Shown: positions 1 to 9,074 of the stretch, piece after piece
How positions within the stretch are numbered: the stretch's first letter is position 1
How the letters are laid out: the number at the start of each line of letters is the position of its first letter
Source: Arthrobacter_D sp015752045
GTDB lineage: Bacteria; Actinomycetota; Actinomycetes; Actinomycetales; Micrococcaceae
Direction of reading: 5' to 3'
Assembly (NCBI RefSeq): GCF_015752045.1
Contig: NZ_JADOUS010000004.1
Location: 1 to 64,000 of the forward strand
DNA length: 64,000 nucleotides
The notes under the pieces: generated by a model
Database searches by the model: none
Told to the model about the DNA's origin: nothing
The model's input: the letters and a program-made list of their open reading frames with translations, nothing else
Made by a program: the position numbers and the translations under genes

Positions 1-96
1 CGCGGATTCCGTAACTTCACCAACTACAGACTCCGCTGCCTACTCGCTGCCGGCGGCCACCGCCCCTACCGCGCGAAACGAACCAACCACGCCTAA
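1..96 (+). CDS. ISL3-family transposase, C-terminal fragment (cut by window edge)
   Basis: The first 96 bases read as an open frame without a start, ending in TAA at 94-96. The 31 residues contain RGFRNFTNYRLRCLLAAGG, which resembles the conserved C-terminal end of ISL3 (IS204/IS1001/IS1096/IS1165) transposases, where a GF-N-NYRLR-LL motif follows the last catalytic region of the DDE domain. The rest of the gene lies outside the window, so it cannot be said whether the element is intact. Family assignment is by recognition of this short motif only. Confidence 0.7.
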   Translation, partial: RGFRNFTNYRLRCLLAAGGHRPYRAKRTNHA

Positions 97-108
97 ATGC
101 GAAGGGCC
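1..108 (+). mobile_element. Right end of a probable ISL3-type insertion sequence
   Basis: The transposase tail is followed within a few bases by AAATGCGAAGGGCC (95-108), whose complement GGCCCTTCGCATTT looks like the GGCTCTTCGCA-type inverted repeat found at ISL3 ends. The exact boundary is inferred, because the left repeat and the 8-bp target duplication lie outside the window. From about 109 to 323 no gene is seen; this stretch should hold the promoter of the next gene. Confidence 0.5.
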
Positions 109-323
109 ACATAAGGCCGGGAACCCATGACGGGTCGTCACGCGATACGGGGACGGGCGGCCGCCGGCTCCGGGAAGCAGAGGCGTGCATCACAAGGGGC
201 CGATTCTGGGATCCCGATGGAGTTGGGCCGGCTGCTTCGTGGTTCCATAGAGAGGTAACACCCATAGCAAAATAGAGACCCGCCGGTAGAGATGCCGGAA
301 CTTGATGAGAGGACCGCGCTGCC

Positions 324-2618
324 ATGACTGAGCAGGAGCCCACCGCCGGACGAGACGGAAACCCCCGCCGGTCGGATGAGGCAGCGGATGGTAGTCAGGG
401 AGGGTCGGGTCAGTCCGAACGCCGTCACTCCTGGGGCTCGAAGTCGGCCGGCCAGGGCGCCCGCTCGACGACGCCGCGCACCGAGAACGACGATCGCGCG
501 GGGAGCGACGATCGCGCCGGAAGCGGTGGCCGAGCTTCGAGTGATGACGGCACCCGGGGGTCGGGCAGCACAGGACGCCCCCCGGGCGATCGACCGGCCT
601 GGAAGGGGCAATCGGACACACGTGGTTCGGGCCCCCGGAGCGGGCGACCGGAACGAGCCGGCCAGGATGATCGGCGTGACCGTCCGGATCGACCACGCGA
701 GGGCCGGACGGGTCAGGGCAGGGACGGTGCCGGCAGTCAGCCGGGAAGTGACCGCAGGGGCCAGAATCCGGACCGGACGGCACCCCGATCTGCTGAGCGA
801 CCGGCGAGGGGTTCCGGGGACGGCCGAGGTGCCCAGTTGAGGGGATCCGCGTCCCGAGGCGGGTCGTCGTCGGGGTCGGCTGCCGACCGGCAGCCACGGT
901 CTGCAGGACAGGGCCAGGCACCGACGCGGCGGTCGGACGAGGGCCGCGAGCGTCCCTGGCAGTCTCGTTCCGCCTCCGGAGAGGGGCAGTCCGCCGGGCA
1001 GCGGCGTTCACCCGAGCGCGGCAGCTCCTACCGTCGACCATCGGATCGCCCGGAGAGGGGCGCCGGCTCCGACCGCCGGGACAGCGATCGGCACCAGGGG
1101 TACGGATCGGAAGAGTCTGCAGCACCGCGACCCCACAATGCGCGGGATCTCCGGAGTGCCAACCGACCTGATCGCGAGCGTTCCCCGGAGATCGACGAGG
1201 ACGTCAAAGGCGACGAGCTCGACCGTGTGACGAGGGCCCAGATCCGTAACCTCGAGGAACGAAGCGCTCTCTGGGTCGCCAAGCACCTCGTGATGGCGGG
1301 TCGCCTCCTCGACCTCGACCCGGAGCTGGCCTTCCAGCACGCTCTGGCTGCCAGCCGCCGCGGTGGACGATTGGCCGCGGTCCGGGAAGCCGTCGGGCTG
1401 ACCGCGTACGGAGCGGGCCACTACGGCGAAGCACTGCGCGAATTCCGGACGTTCCGCAGGATCAGCGGCTCGAACGTCCACCTCCCGGTCATGGCCGACT
1501 GTGAGCGCGGTCTGGGGCGTCCCGACAGGGCGCTGGACCTTGCCCGCAGCGAGGAGGCCGAGTCGCTGGATGCCGCGGGCAAGGCTGAACTCGCGATGGT
1601 CGTCTCCGGTGCACGGGCGGACCTGGGCCAGCTCGATGCGGCCGTCGCTGCCCTGGAGATCCCCCAGCTCGACCTGCACAGGGCGTTCTCCTTCACCCCC
1701 CGTCTGTTCCGCGCGTATGCGGCGGCGCTCGATGCGGTCGGCCGATCCGGAGAGTCGGAGAAGTGGCGCCGTCAGGCGCGGGTCGCTGAGAAGGCCCTCG
1801 GTCTGGACGACGAGCTCGAGCCCGACATCATCGACCTCGGCGAGGACGACGAGCCCGCTCCGATGCCGGTGCCGAAGGTGGCGGAGATCCTCGGTACTCC
1901 CGCACGCAGCACAGAAGGTGCTGATGTGCCTGGGGACGAGGCGTCGGCAGGGACCGACGAGCACGCCGGTGAACCCTCGGAGGCTGATTCGCTCTCCGAC
2001 GCTGCTGACCCCGTGGGCGGCGCTGACCCCGTGGACAGCGCAGACACGACGGCCCGCGCTGGCGCAGCGGATGATGCGGACAGCGTGGAGGTCGGAGCCG
2101 TCGACGCGGTGGCCGGGGCCGAAGCACCCGCTGGAAACGAGCAGCCCTCCGATGGCACCTCGACCGAGGCCGTGGAGCAGGACACGCACGCCACCGGGCA
2201 CGCGATCGACGGGGAGCACCAGGGCGGGAATGAGCCGGCCGCTGCCCCGAAAGAAGAGGGTGCCCTGACAGAAGAGGGTGTGCCGGCAGCAGCCGTGGAA
2301 GACCATGAATCCGCTGACGTCCGGGCAGGCGAGGACCAGTCGGCGGACGGCTCGGCCGGCCCGGTGCGCGTAGACGCCATCCCGGCCGGTGAGTCCGTCG
2401 CGTCGGCCCAGCCGCTCCAGACCGAGATGCTGTTCAGCATGGATGACGCGGGGGACGCGGACTTCGCGCGGTCGGCCGGCGAGGCCGGCAAGGGTGCTGA
2501 GGGTGCTGAGGGTGCCGAGGGTGCCCGAGATCAGGGCACTGCTGCGGCCCCGTCGCTTCCGATCGAGTTCTCCGAGGCGTCGGCCCCGACGCAGTCGAAG
2601 GATGCTGTCGATGACTGA
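324..2618 (+). CDS. Large protein with TPR-like helical core between disordered arms
   Basis: 764 residues, ATG start with a GAGAGGA ribosome site about 8 bases upstream. Three parts are visible. Residues 1 to about 285 are low complexity, rich in R, G, S, D and Q with many RPDR, DRRD and GSDR motifs and strongly charged. Residues about 287-510 are helical and repeat-like (AKHLVMAGRLLDLDPELAFQHAL, then YGEALREF, GRPDRALDLA, GQLDAAVAAL), as in tetratricopeptide proteins. Residues about 512-764 are acidic and alanine rich. It is first in the HAD-tlyA-nadK-recN operon, the position held by Rv1691-type conserved proteins in mycobacteria. No enzymatic motif is seen, so function is unknown; the basic arm next to rRNA-modification genes makes an RNA-associated role conceivable, but that is inference. 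Confidence 0.85.
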   Translation: MTEQEPTAGRDGNPRRSDEAADGSQGGSGQSERRHSWGSKSAGQGARSTTPRTENDDRAGSDDRAGSGGRASSDDGTRGSGSTGRPPGDRPAWKGQSDTRGSGPRSGRPERAGQDDRRDRPDRPREGRTGQGRDGAGSQPGSDRRGQNPDRTAPRSAERPARGSGDGRGAQLRGSASRGGSSSGSAADRQPRSAGQGQAPTRRSDEGRERPWQSRSASGEGQSAGQRRSPERGSSYRRPSDRPERGAGSDRRDSDRHQGYGSEESAAPRPHNARDLRSANRPDRERSPEIDEDVKGDELDRVTRAQIRNLEERSALWVAKHLVMAGRLLDLDPELAFQHALAASRRGGRLAAVREAVGLTAYGAGHYGEALREFRTFRRISGSNVHLPVMADCERGLGRPDRALDLARSEEAESLDAAGKAELAMVVSGARADLGQLDAAVAALEIPQLDLHRAFSFTPRLFRAYAAALDAVGRSGESEKWRRQARVAEKALGLDDELEPDIIDLGEDDEPAPMPVPKVAEILGTPARSTEGADVPGDEASAGTDEHAGEPSEADSLSDAADPVGGADPVDSADTTARAGAADDADSVEVGAVDAVAGAEAPAGNEQPSDGTSTEAVEQDTHATGHAIDGEHQGGNEPAAAPKEEGALTEEGVPAAAVEDHESADVRAGEDQSADGSAGPVRVDAIPAGESVASAQPLQTEMLFSMDDAGDADFARSAGEAGKGAEGAEGAEGARDQGTAAAPSLPIEFSEASAPTQSKDAVDD

Positions 2619-3600
2619 TCGGCTGATCGATGCCTACGACGGCGTCCTCGCGGACCTCGACGGTGTCGTGTACGCCGGACCGAGCGCGATTCCGGGCGCC
2701 ACGGCCGCCCTGGACCGGCTCGCGGACGAAGGCAAGAGCCTCGCCTACGTCACGAACAACGCATCGCGGTCCTCCGAGCAGGTGGCCACGCACTTGCGTG
2801 AACTCGGCGCGCCGGCCCGTGCCGAGCAGGTCTTCGGTTCCGCACGGGCGGGCGCCGAACTGCTGGCCGGCCTGGTGCCCGCCGGCTCGTCGGTGCTCGT
2901 GGTCGGCAGCGAGACCCTCGCGGAGTGCGTCCGGGAGCAGGGGCTCGTCGTCGTCCGATCGGCCGACGACCGGCCGGACGCCGTCATCCAGGGATTCTCA
3001 CCCGCACTCGGCTGGAAGGACCTCGCCGAGGCTGCCTACGCCGTCGCTGCGGGCGCCGTGTGGGTTGCGACCAACACGGACATGTCCATCCCGCAGGAGC
3101 GGGGGATCGCGCCCGGCAACGGGACCCTGGTCGCCGCGGTCGCCGCTGCGACCGGACAGTCGCCCTCGGTGGCGGGCAAGCCGGAGGCGGCCCTCTTCCG
3201 GACGGCTGCCCGCCACTCCGGCGCCGAGCGCGCCCTCGTCGTGGGGGACCGCCTTGACACGGACATCCTGGGCGGCAACCGGGCAGGCATGGCCACGGCC
3301 CTCGTCCTCACCGGTGTGGACTCGGTCAGGACGGCCCTGGCGGCACGCGCCGACGAGCGTCCGGACTACCTCCTCGGATCCCTCGCGGAGCTGTACGAGG
3401 CCTACCCCGTGGTCACCGGCGACGACGGCACCTACACGTGCAACGGTGCGACGGCCCGCGTCTCGGGCTCGACGGTGACCGTGACCGGCCGCGAGGACGA
3501 CGTCGACAGCTGGCGCGCGGCCTGCGGCGCCTGGTGGGCAGCTCACCCGACGATCACGACGGCGGCCGCGCCTGACGTGGGCTTCGAGAGCGCTGGCTAG
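2611..3600 (+). CDS. HAD-superfamily hydrolase, NagD/phosphoglycolate phosphatase-like
   Basis: 329 residues. The ATG at 2611 overlaps the previous stop by 8 bases, and the protein begins MTDRLIDAYDGVLADLDGVVYAG, placing motif I aspartates at D15 and D17. VTNNAS carries motif II, and VGDRLDTDILGGNRAGM near residue 215 is motif IV, which binds Mg. The order of motifs and the C2-type cap match the NagD-like HAD-IIA branch that removes phosphate from small sugar or nucleotide phosphates. Substrate is not predictable. The tail after about residue 260 (TCNGATARVSGSTVTVTG) is an extra domain seen in actinobacterial homologues at this locus (Rv1692 type). Cytosolic, translationally coupled to the upstream gene. 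Confidence 0.9.
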   Translation: MTDRLIDAYDGVLADLDGVVYAGPSAIPGATAALDRLADEGKSLAYVTNNASRSSEQVATHLRELGAPARAEQVFGSARAGAELLAGLVPAGSSVLVVGSETLAECVREQGLVVVRSADDRPDAVIQGFSPALGWKDLAEAAYAVAAGAVWVATNTDMSIPQERGIAPGNGTLVAAVAAATGQSPSVAGKPEAALFRTAARHSGAERALVVGDRLDTDILGGNRAGMATALVLTGVDSVRTALAARADERPDYLLGSLAELYEAYPVVTGDDGTYTCNGATARVSGSTVTVTGREDDVDSWRAACGAWWAAHPTITTAAAPDVGFESAG

Positions 3601-3682
3601 GCTGGAACGGCGCGAACAGCACGCGCAGGGCGCGGCAGCAGCACCCGGGCGGACACCCGGCAGGGCAACAGGAAGGGACCCG

Positions 3683-3898
3683 ATGGACGAGGCGCAGGCC
3701 ACCGCTGCGGATGGCAGCACGCCGTCCTCGTCGACGGGAGATGCGACCGTCGATCGGATCATCGCCCTCCTCGACGGACTGGAGGACCTCCCGGTCACGG
3801 AGCACACCGGCCTGTACCTGGATGTCCACGACCGCCTGGCCGGCGAGCTGGACCCGGACCGGACACTCCGTCAGGCGGGAGCCCATGGCTCGCCTTGA
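3683..3898 (+). CDS. Small conserved hypothetical protein upstream of tlyA
   Basis: 71 residues, ATG start with a strong AGGAAGGG ribosome site. The N-terminal 25 residues are polar and probably disordered; the rest (VDRIIALLDGLEDLPVTEHTGLYLDVHDRLAGEL) is a short amphipathic helical segment. Its last 14 bases overlap the start of tlyA, so the two are translationally coupled. The position between a HAD phosphatase and tlyA is the same as the small Rv1693 protein of mycobacteria. No function is known or can be inferred beyond this linkage. Confidence 0.85.
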   Translation: MDEAQATAADGSTPSSSTGDATVDRIIALLDGLEDLPVTEHTGLYLDVHDRLAGELDPDRTLRQAGAHGSP

Positions 3899-4733
3899 CC
3901 AGGAACTCGTGGCCCGGGGGCTTGCACGCTCCCGCTCGCACGCGGCCCAGCTCATCACCGCGGGCAGGGTGCTCCGCGGCGACGTCGTCGTGCGGAAGCC
4001 CTCGATCCCGGTGCCGCCCGAGGACATCCTCTCCGTCGAGGAGCAGGGCGAGGACTACGTGAGCCGTGCGGGCACCAAGCTCGACGGCGCCCTCCGCGCC
4101 TTCCCCGCCATCGACCCGGCGGCCAGGCGCTGCCTCGACGCCGGGGCCTCCACCGGCGGGTTCACGGATGTCCTGCTCCGGCGCGGCGCGCGCGAGGTGG
4201 CGGCGGTCGACGTCGGACACGGGCAGCTCGTGCAGCAGCTCCGCGACGACCCGCGGGTGCACGTCTTCGAGGGCATGAACGTCCGCCACCTCGAGCCGGG
4301 CGACATCGGCGGGCCGGTGCAGCTGACCGTCGCCGATCTCTCGTTCATCTCCCTCCGGCTGGTAATGGCCGCCCTCGCGGGCGCTACGCTCCCCGGCGGG
4401 GACCTGCTCCTGATGGTCAAACCCCAGTTCGAGGTGGGTCGCAGCGGCCTCAACCGGCTCGGCGTCGTCACCTCACCGGAGGCCCGCCGTCGCGCCGTGG
4501 CCGGAGTGCTGCGCAGCGCCCTCGAACGCGGTCTCGATATCGCCGGCCTCGCGCAGAGCGAATTGCCCGGACAGGATGGCAACCTCGAGTACTTCGTGTG
4601 GATAAAGATGCCGAGCCGGGCGATGGTGCCTAGGATCGAGGGGGAGCTCGACCGGCTGACGGAACAGGCGCTCGCCCAGGCAGCACTCTTCCCGCCGCCC
4701 CGACCGACCAATCAGACGGAGCTTGATGAGTAG
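3885..4733 (+). CDS. tlyA: TlyA, 16S/23S rRNA 2'-O-methyltransferase
   Basis: 282 residues. Residues 1-60 form an S4 RNA-binding domain (RLDQELVARGLARSRSHA, AQLITAGRVLRGDVVV). Residues 61 onward are an FtsJ/RrmJ-type methyltransferase: SAM loop LDAGASTGGFTDVLL (84-98) and the catalytic set K65, D151 (VADLSF), K179 (MVKPQFE) and E235 (GNLEYF). TlyA methylates C1409 of 16S and C1920 of 23S rRNA in mycobacteria, which creates the capreomycin site; some homologues modify only 23S rRNA. The ATG at 3885 was chosen because it starts exactly at the S4 domain. It overlaps the upstream small gene by 14 bases and nadK by 8 bases. Confidence 0.96.
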   Translation: MARLDQELVARGLARSRSHAAQLITAGRVLRGDVVVRKPSIPVPPEDILSVEEQGEDYVSRAGTKLDGALRAFPAIDPAARRCLDAGASTGGFTDVLLRRGAREVAAVDVGHGQLVQQLRDDPRVHVFEGMNVRHLEPGDIGGPVQLTVADLSFISLRLVMAALAGATLPGGDLLLMVKPQFEVGRSGLNRLGVVTSPEARRRAVAGVLRSALERGLDIAGLAQSELPGQDGNLEYFVWIKMPSRAMVPRIEGELDRLTEQALAQAALFPPPRPTNQTELDE

Positions 4734-5652
4734 ACGAATTCTGGTGCTCGCGCACACCGGCCGCAGGAACGCGATGATCGCGGCGCAGGAGGCGTGTACG
4801 CGCCTCCACGACCTCGGGCTCCAGCCCGTCATGCGTCAGGAGGAACTCGCCGATCTCCAGGGAGAGTACGGCGCCCTCGCCGCGCCCGCCGAGGAGTTGG
4901 GGGACGGCGTCGACTTCGGCGATGTCGAGCTCGTCATGGTCCTCGGCGGTGACGGCACGATCCTGCGCGCCGCGGAGCTCGTGCGGGAGGCCGACATCCC
5001 GCTGCTCGGCGTCAACCTCGGGCATGTGGGCTTCCTCGCGGAGAGCGAGCGGGCGGATCTCGCCGAGACGGTGCGCTGGATCGCGGAGCGCAGCTACACC
5101 GTCGAGGAGAGGACCACCATCGAGGTCCTCGTCTGGCAGGGCGACACCCTGCTCGGGCGCAGCTGGGCGCTGAACGAGGCCGCCATCGAGAAGGCGAGCC
5201 GTGAACGGATGATCGAGGTGGTCATGGAGGTCGACGGCCGCCCGGTCAGCTCCTTCGGCTGCGACGGCGTGGTCCTCGCCACCCCGACCGGATCGACCGC
5301 GTATGCGTTCTCCGCCGGCGGACCCATCGTGTGGCCGGAGGTGGAGGCGCTGCTCATGGTGCCCATCAGCGCCCACGCCCTGTTCGCGAAGCCGCTCGTG
5401 GTCGCCCCCACCTCCGTGCTCGCCGTCGAGCTGCTGACCCGGACCAATGCCGCGGGCGTGCTGTGGTGCGACGGCCGGCGGAGCATCGACCTCCCGCCCG
5501 GGGCACGCGTCGAGGTGCGGCGCTCCGACAACCCGGTGCGCCTCGCCCGCACCCGGCAGACGCCGTTCTCCGAGCGCCTCGTCCGCAAGTTCGAACTGCC
5601 CACCCAGGGCTGGCGGGGCCCCGTGCAGCACCAGGACGGACCCATACGATGA
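4726..5652 (+). CDS. nadK: NAD kinase
   Basis: 308 residues; ATP (or polyphosphate)-dependent phosphorylation of NAD to NADP in the cytosol. The diagnostic GGDGT motif is at residues 74-78 (VLGGDGTILRAAEL), followed by GVNLGHVGFLAE and the second conserved stretch TPTGSTAYAFSAGGP. Length is typical for actinobacterial PpnK. The ATG at 4726 has GGAG 4-7 bases upstream; a TTG at 4723 would be too close to that site. It overlaps tlyA by 8 bases and recN by 4 (ATGA), so expression is coupled. Confidence 0.97.
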   Translation: MSRRILVLAHTGRRNAMIAAQEACTRLHDLGLQPVMRQEELADLQGEYGALAAPAEELGDGVDFGDVELVMVLGGDGTILRAAELVREADIPLLGVNLGHVGFLAESERADLAETVRWIAERSYTVEERTTIEVLVWQGDTLLGRSWALNEAAIEKASRERMIEVVMEVDGRPVSSFGCDGVVLATPTGSTAYAFSAGGPIVWPEVEALLMVPISAHALFAKPLVVAPTSVLAVELLTRTNAAGVLWCDGRRSIDLPPGARVEVRRSDNPVRLARTRQTPFSERLVRKFELPTQGWRGPVQHQDGPIR

Positions 5653-7376
5653 TCGAGGAAATGCGCATCCGCGACCTCGGCGTCATCACCGACGCCACCC
5701 TCCGCCTCGGTCCCGGCCTGACGGTCGTCACCGGGGAGACCGGCGCGGGCAAGACGATGGTCATCACGGCCCTCGGACTTCTCCGCGGTGCCCGGTCCGA
5801 CGCCGGCGCCGTCCGGCTCGGCGCCGGGTCGGCGTCCGCCGAGGCGGTGCTGCGGCTCGAACCGACGAGTCCGGCCGCCCTGCGGGCCGCCGAGGCTGGT
5901 GCCGCCCTGGAGGAGTACGACGGCGTCGCGGAACTGATCCTCGCCCGCACCGTGACCAGCGAGGGTCGCAGCCGCGCCTACGTGGGCGGCCGTGCCGCGC
6001 CCGTCGGGGTCCTCGCCGAGCTGGGCGACGAACTCGTCGTCGTGCACGGGCAGTCGGACCAGCTGCGGCTGAAGGGCGCCGCCGCGCAGCGGCAGGCGCT
6101 CGACAAGTTCGGCGGCAGGCCCGTCGAGGAGGCCCTCCGTGCCTACGGTGAGGCGTTCCGCCAGTGGCGCGATGCCCTTGCCGAGCGGGACCGGCTGAGG
6201 AGCGAGGCGCGGGAACGCCTGCGGGAGGCCGAGGGCCTCGAAGCGGCGCTGACGGAGATCGGCGACCTCGAACCCCAGCCGGGGGAGGACGCCGCCCTGA
6301 AGGCCGAGTCGATGCGCCTCGGCAACGTCGAGGAGCTGCGCACCGCGGCGCTCGTGGCCCATCAGGCCCTCGTGTCCGAGGAGATCGGAGCCAGCGCCGA
6401 CGCGGTCTCCCTGGTCGACGAGGCGAAGCGCCAGCTCGAGGCGGTCGCCGAGCACGACGCCGACCTGGGCCGGCTCGCCGAGCGGCTCGCGGAGGTGGGC
6501 TACCTCCTGGCCGACATCTCCGCAGAGCTCGCCGGCTACGGGACGGCGCTCGACAGCGAGGGTGCCGGCCGGCTCGAGGAGGTCGAGTCGCGCAGGGCCG
6601 CGCTCTCCGTCCTCGTCCGGAAGTACGCCCCCACCATCGACGAGGTGCTCGCCTGGCAGGAGGACGCCGTCGAACGGCTGCTCGAACTCAGCGGCGACTC
6701 CTCCCGCGTGGAGGAGCTCGACGACGTCATCGCCGACCTGGACGGGCAGGTGCACGGATTCGCCGACACGCTGTCCTCCCTGCGCCGCGCCTCGGCCGAG
6801 AGCCTCGCGCGGAAGGTGAGCGACGAGCTGACGGCGCTGGCCATGCCGGACGCCGAACTGCTGATCGAGGTCACGCCGGGCGAGTCGCTGACCGTCCACG
6901 GCGCGGACGAGATCGCCTTCAACCTGCAGCCGCATCCCGGCTCGGCGCCACGCGCCCTCGGCAAGGGGGCATCCGGTGGAGAGCTCTCGCGTGTCATGCT
7001 CGCGATCGAGGTGGTCCTCGCCGCCGTCGACCCGGTGCCCACCTTCGTGTTCGACGAGGTGGACGCGGGCGTGGGAGGGAAGGCCGCCGTCGAGATCGGA
7101 CGCCGGCTGGCCATGCTGGCCGAGCACGTGCAGGTCATCGTCGTGACCCACCTGCCGCAGGTCGCCGCCTTCGCCGCCCGCCACATCCGGGTCACGAAGA
7201 ACGTCTCCCGGGACGGCGAGGGCGGGGGCGTGACGGCCAGCGACGTCGAGGTGCTGTCCGACGACGAACGCGTCCGCGAGCTCGCGAGGATGCTCGCGGG
7301 CCAGGAGGACTCGGCCTCGGCGCGCGCCCACGCCGAGGAACTGCTGGCCGATGCTGCCCGGACGGCCGCTCGGTGA
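5649..7376 (+). CDS. recN: RecN, SMC-like DNA double-strand break repair ATPase
   Basis: 575 residues. Walker A GETGAGKT lies at residues 29-36, a long coiled-coil middle (about 160-370, with many RLREAEGLEA, EAKRQLEAVAE heptads) separates it from the ABC signature KGASGGELSRVMLAIE and Walker B TFVFDEVDAGVGG, then the H-loop VVTHLPQVAAFA. This head-coil-head order defines RecN, which acts early in recombinational repair. The start ATG shares ATGA with the nadK stop; the end shares GTGA with the presumed pyrG start. In actinobacteria recN is regularly found in this tlyA-nadK-recN block. Confidence 0.97.
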   Translation: MIEEMRIRDLGVITDATLRLGPGLTVVTGETGAGKTMVITALGLLRGARSDAGAVRLGAGSASAEAVLRLEPTSPAALRAAEAGAALEEYDGVAELILARTVTSEGRSRAYVGGRAAPVGVLAELGDELVVVHGQSDQLRLKGAAAQRQALDKFGGRPVEEALRAYGEAFRQWRDALAERDRLRSEARERLREAEGLEAALTEIGDLEPQPGEDAALKAESMRLGNVEELRTAALVAHQALVSEEIGASADAVSLVDEAKRQLEAVAEHDADLGRLAERLAEVGYLLADISAELAGYGTALDSEGAGRLEEVESRRAALSVLVRKYAPTIDEVLAWQEDAVERLLELSGDSSRVEELDDVIADLDGQVHGFADTLSSLRRASAESLARKVSDELTALAMPDAELLIEVTPGESLTVHGADEIAFNLQPHPGSAPRALGKGASGGELSRVMLAIEVVLAAVDPVPTFVFDEVDAGVGGKAAVEIGRRLAMLAEHVQVIVVTHLPQVAAFAARHIRVTKNVSRDGEGGGVTASDVEVLSDDERVRELARMLAGQEDSASARAHAEELLADAARTAAR

Positions 7377-9073
7377 TAGTCTCGAATTCCGTGGCGCAGC
7401 AACTAAACTCCCGGTTCCTTAAATCCGCAACGACCAAGCACATCTTCGTGACTGGCGGCGTGGCCTCCTCACTCGGCAAGGGACTGACGGCCTCCAGCCT
7501 GGGTCACCTCCTGAGGGCGCGCGGCCTCTCCGTGACGATGCAGAAGCTTGATCCCTACCTCAATGTCGACCCCGGCACGATGAACCCGTTCCAGCACGGT
7601 GAAGTCTTCGTGACGGACGACGGCGCAGAGACCGACCTCGACATCGGACACTACGAGCGGTTCCTCGACGAGAACCTCGACGGGTCGGCGAACGTCACGA
7701 CCGGCCAGGTGTATTCGACGGTCATCGCGAAGGAACGCCGCGGCGAGTACCTCGGCGACACCGTGCAGGTCATCCCTCACATCACCGACGAGATCAAGCG
7801 CCGCATGCGCCTGCCGGCCGAGCACGTGCAGGGCAAGAAGGCGCCGGACGTCATCATCACCGAGATCGGCGGGACGGTCGGCGACATCGAGTCGCAGCCC
7901 TTCCTCGAGTCGGCCCGTCAGGTCCGCCAGGACATCGGCCGGAACAACGTCTTCTTCCTCCATGTCTCCCTGGTCCCGTACATCGGGCCCTCGCAGGAAC
8001 TCAAGACCAAGCCCACCCAGCACTCCGTGGCGATGCTGCGCTCCATCGGTATCCAGCCCGACGCCATCGTGATCCGTTCGGACCGTGAGGTGCCGATGGC
8101 GATGCGCGAGAAGATCGGCCGGATGTGCGACGTCGACGTCGACGCGGTCGTGAACGCGGCCGACGCGCCGAGCATCTACGACATCCCGAAGACGCTCCAC
8201 GCCCAGGGCCTCGACGCGTACATCGTCCAGGCGCTCGACCTGAAGTTCAAGGACGTCAACTGGACCCGGTGGAACAAGCTCCTCGACGTCGTCCACAACC
8301 CGAAGCACCACGTCGAGGTGGCGCTCGTCGGCAAGTACATCGACCTGCCCGACGCGTACCTCTCCGTGACCGAGGCGCTGCGCGCCGGCGGTTTCGCGAA
8401 CAAGACGAAGGTCACCATCAAGTGGGTGCCCTCGGACGATTGCCAGACCCCGGAGGGTGCCAGGCAGGCCCTCGACGGCGTCGACGCCATCTGCATCCCG
8501 GGCGGCTTCGGCATCCGCGGCCTGGAGGGCAAGCTCGGCGCGCTCACCTACGCCCGGGAGAACAAGATCCCCACCCTGGGCCTCTGCCTCGGACTGCAGT
8601 GCATGGTCATCGAATACGCACGGAACGTCGTCGGCCTCGAGGGCGCGTCGTCGACCGAGTTCGAGCCGGACACGGAGTACCCGGTCATCGCGACCATGGC
8701 CGAGCAGCTCCACATCGTCAGCGGCGAGGGCGACATGGGCGGCACCATGCGCCTGGGACGCTGGGAGGCCAAGCTCCAGGAAGGCTCCGTGGTCGCCGGG
8801 ACCTACGGCAGGACGACGGTGTTCGAACGCCACCGCCACCGCTACGAGGTGAACAACGAGTACCGCGAGCAGATCGCCGATGCCGGCCTGGTGTTCTCCG
8901 GCACGACGACGGACGGCAAGCTGGTCGAGTTCGCGGAGCTGCCGAAGGACGTCCACCCGTACTACGTCGCGACGCAGGCCCACCCCGAACTGAGCTCGCG
9001 GCCCACACGGCCGCACCCGCTGTTCGCCGGCCTGGTCAAGGCGGCCCTCGACCGCCGCGGCGCGAAGGTCTGA
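7373..9073 (+). CDS. pyrG: CTP synthase (glutamine hydrolysing)
   Basis: 566 residues; converts UTP, ATP and glutamine to CTP. The synthase half starts with KHIFVTGGVASSLGKGLTAS and includes the UTP/Mg segment DPGTMNPFQHGEVFVTDDGAETDLD; the glutaminase half has the class I amidotransferase nucleophile in GLCLGLQCM and the loop PGGFGIRG. The GTG at 7373 overlaps the recN stop. A second in-frame GTG at 7391 is preceded by TAGTCT at 7377-7382 and may be used from a separate, nearly leaderless transcript. Both starts precede the conserved core and cannot be separated here. Confidence 0.97.
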   Translation: MIVSNSVAQQLNSRFLKSATTKHIFVTGGVASSLGKGLTASSLGHLLRARGLSVTMQKLDPYLNVDPGTMNPFQHGEVFVTDDGAETDLDIGHYERFLDENLDGSANVTTGQVYSTVIAKERRGEYLGDTVQVIPHITDEIKRRMRLPAEHVQGKKAPDVIITEIGGTVGDIESQPFLESARQVRQDIGRNNVFFLHVSLVPYIGPSQELKTKPTQHSVAMLRSIGIQPDAIVIRSDREVPMAMREKIGRMCDVDVDAVVNAADAPSIYDIPKTLHAQGLDAYIVQALDLKFKDVNWTRWNKLLDVVHNPKHHVEVALVGKYIDLPDAYLSVTEALRAGGFANKTKVTIKWVPSDDCQTPEGARQALDGVDAICIPGGFGIRGLEGKLGALTYARENKIPTLGLCLGLQCMVIEYARNVVGLEGASSTEFEPDTEYPVIATMAEQLHIVSGEGDMGGTMRLGRWEAKLQEGSVVAGTYGRTTVFERHRHRYEVNNEYREQIADAGLVFSGTTTDGKLVEFAELPKDVHPYYVATQAHPELSSRPTRPHPLFAGLVKAALDRRGAKV

Positions 9074-9074
9074 C

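Noticed and set aside
5094..7331. Long minus-strand frame opposite nadK and recN
   Set aside because: Shadow frame with low-complexity translation; the plus strand encodes clear NAD kinase and RecN.
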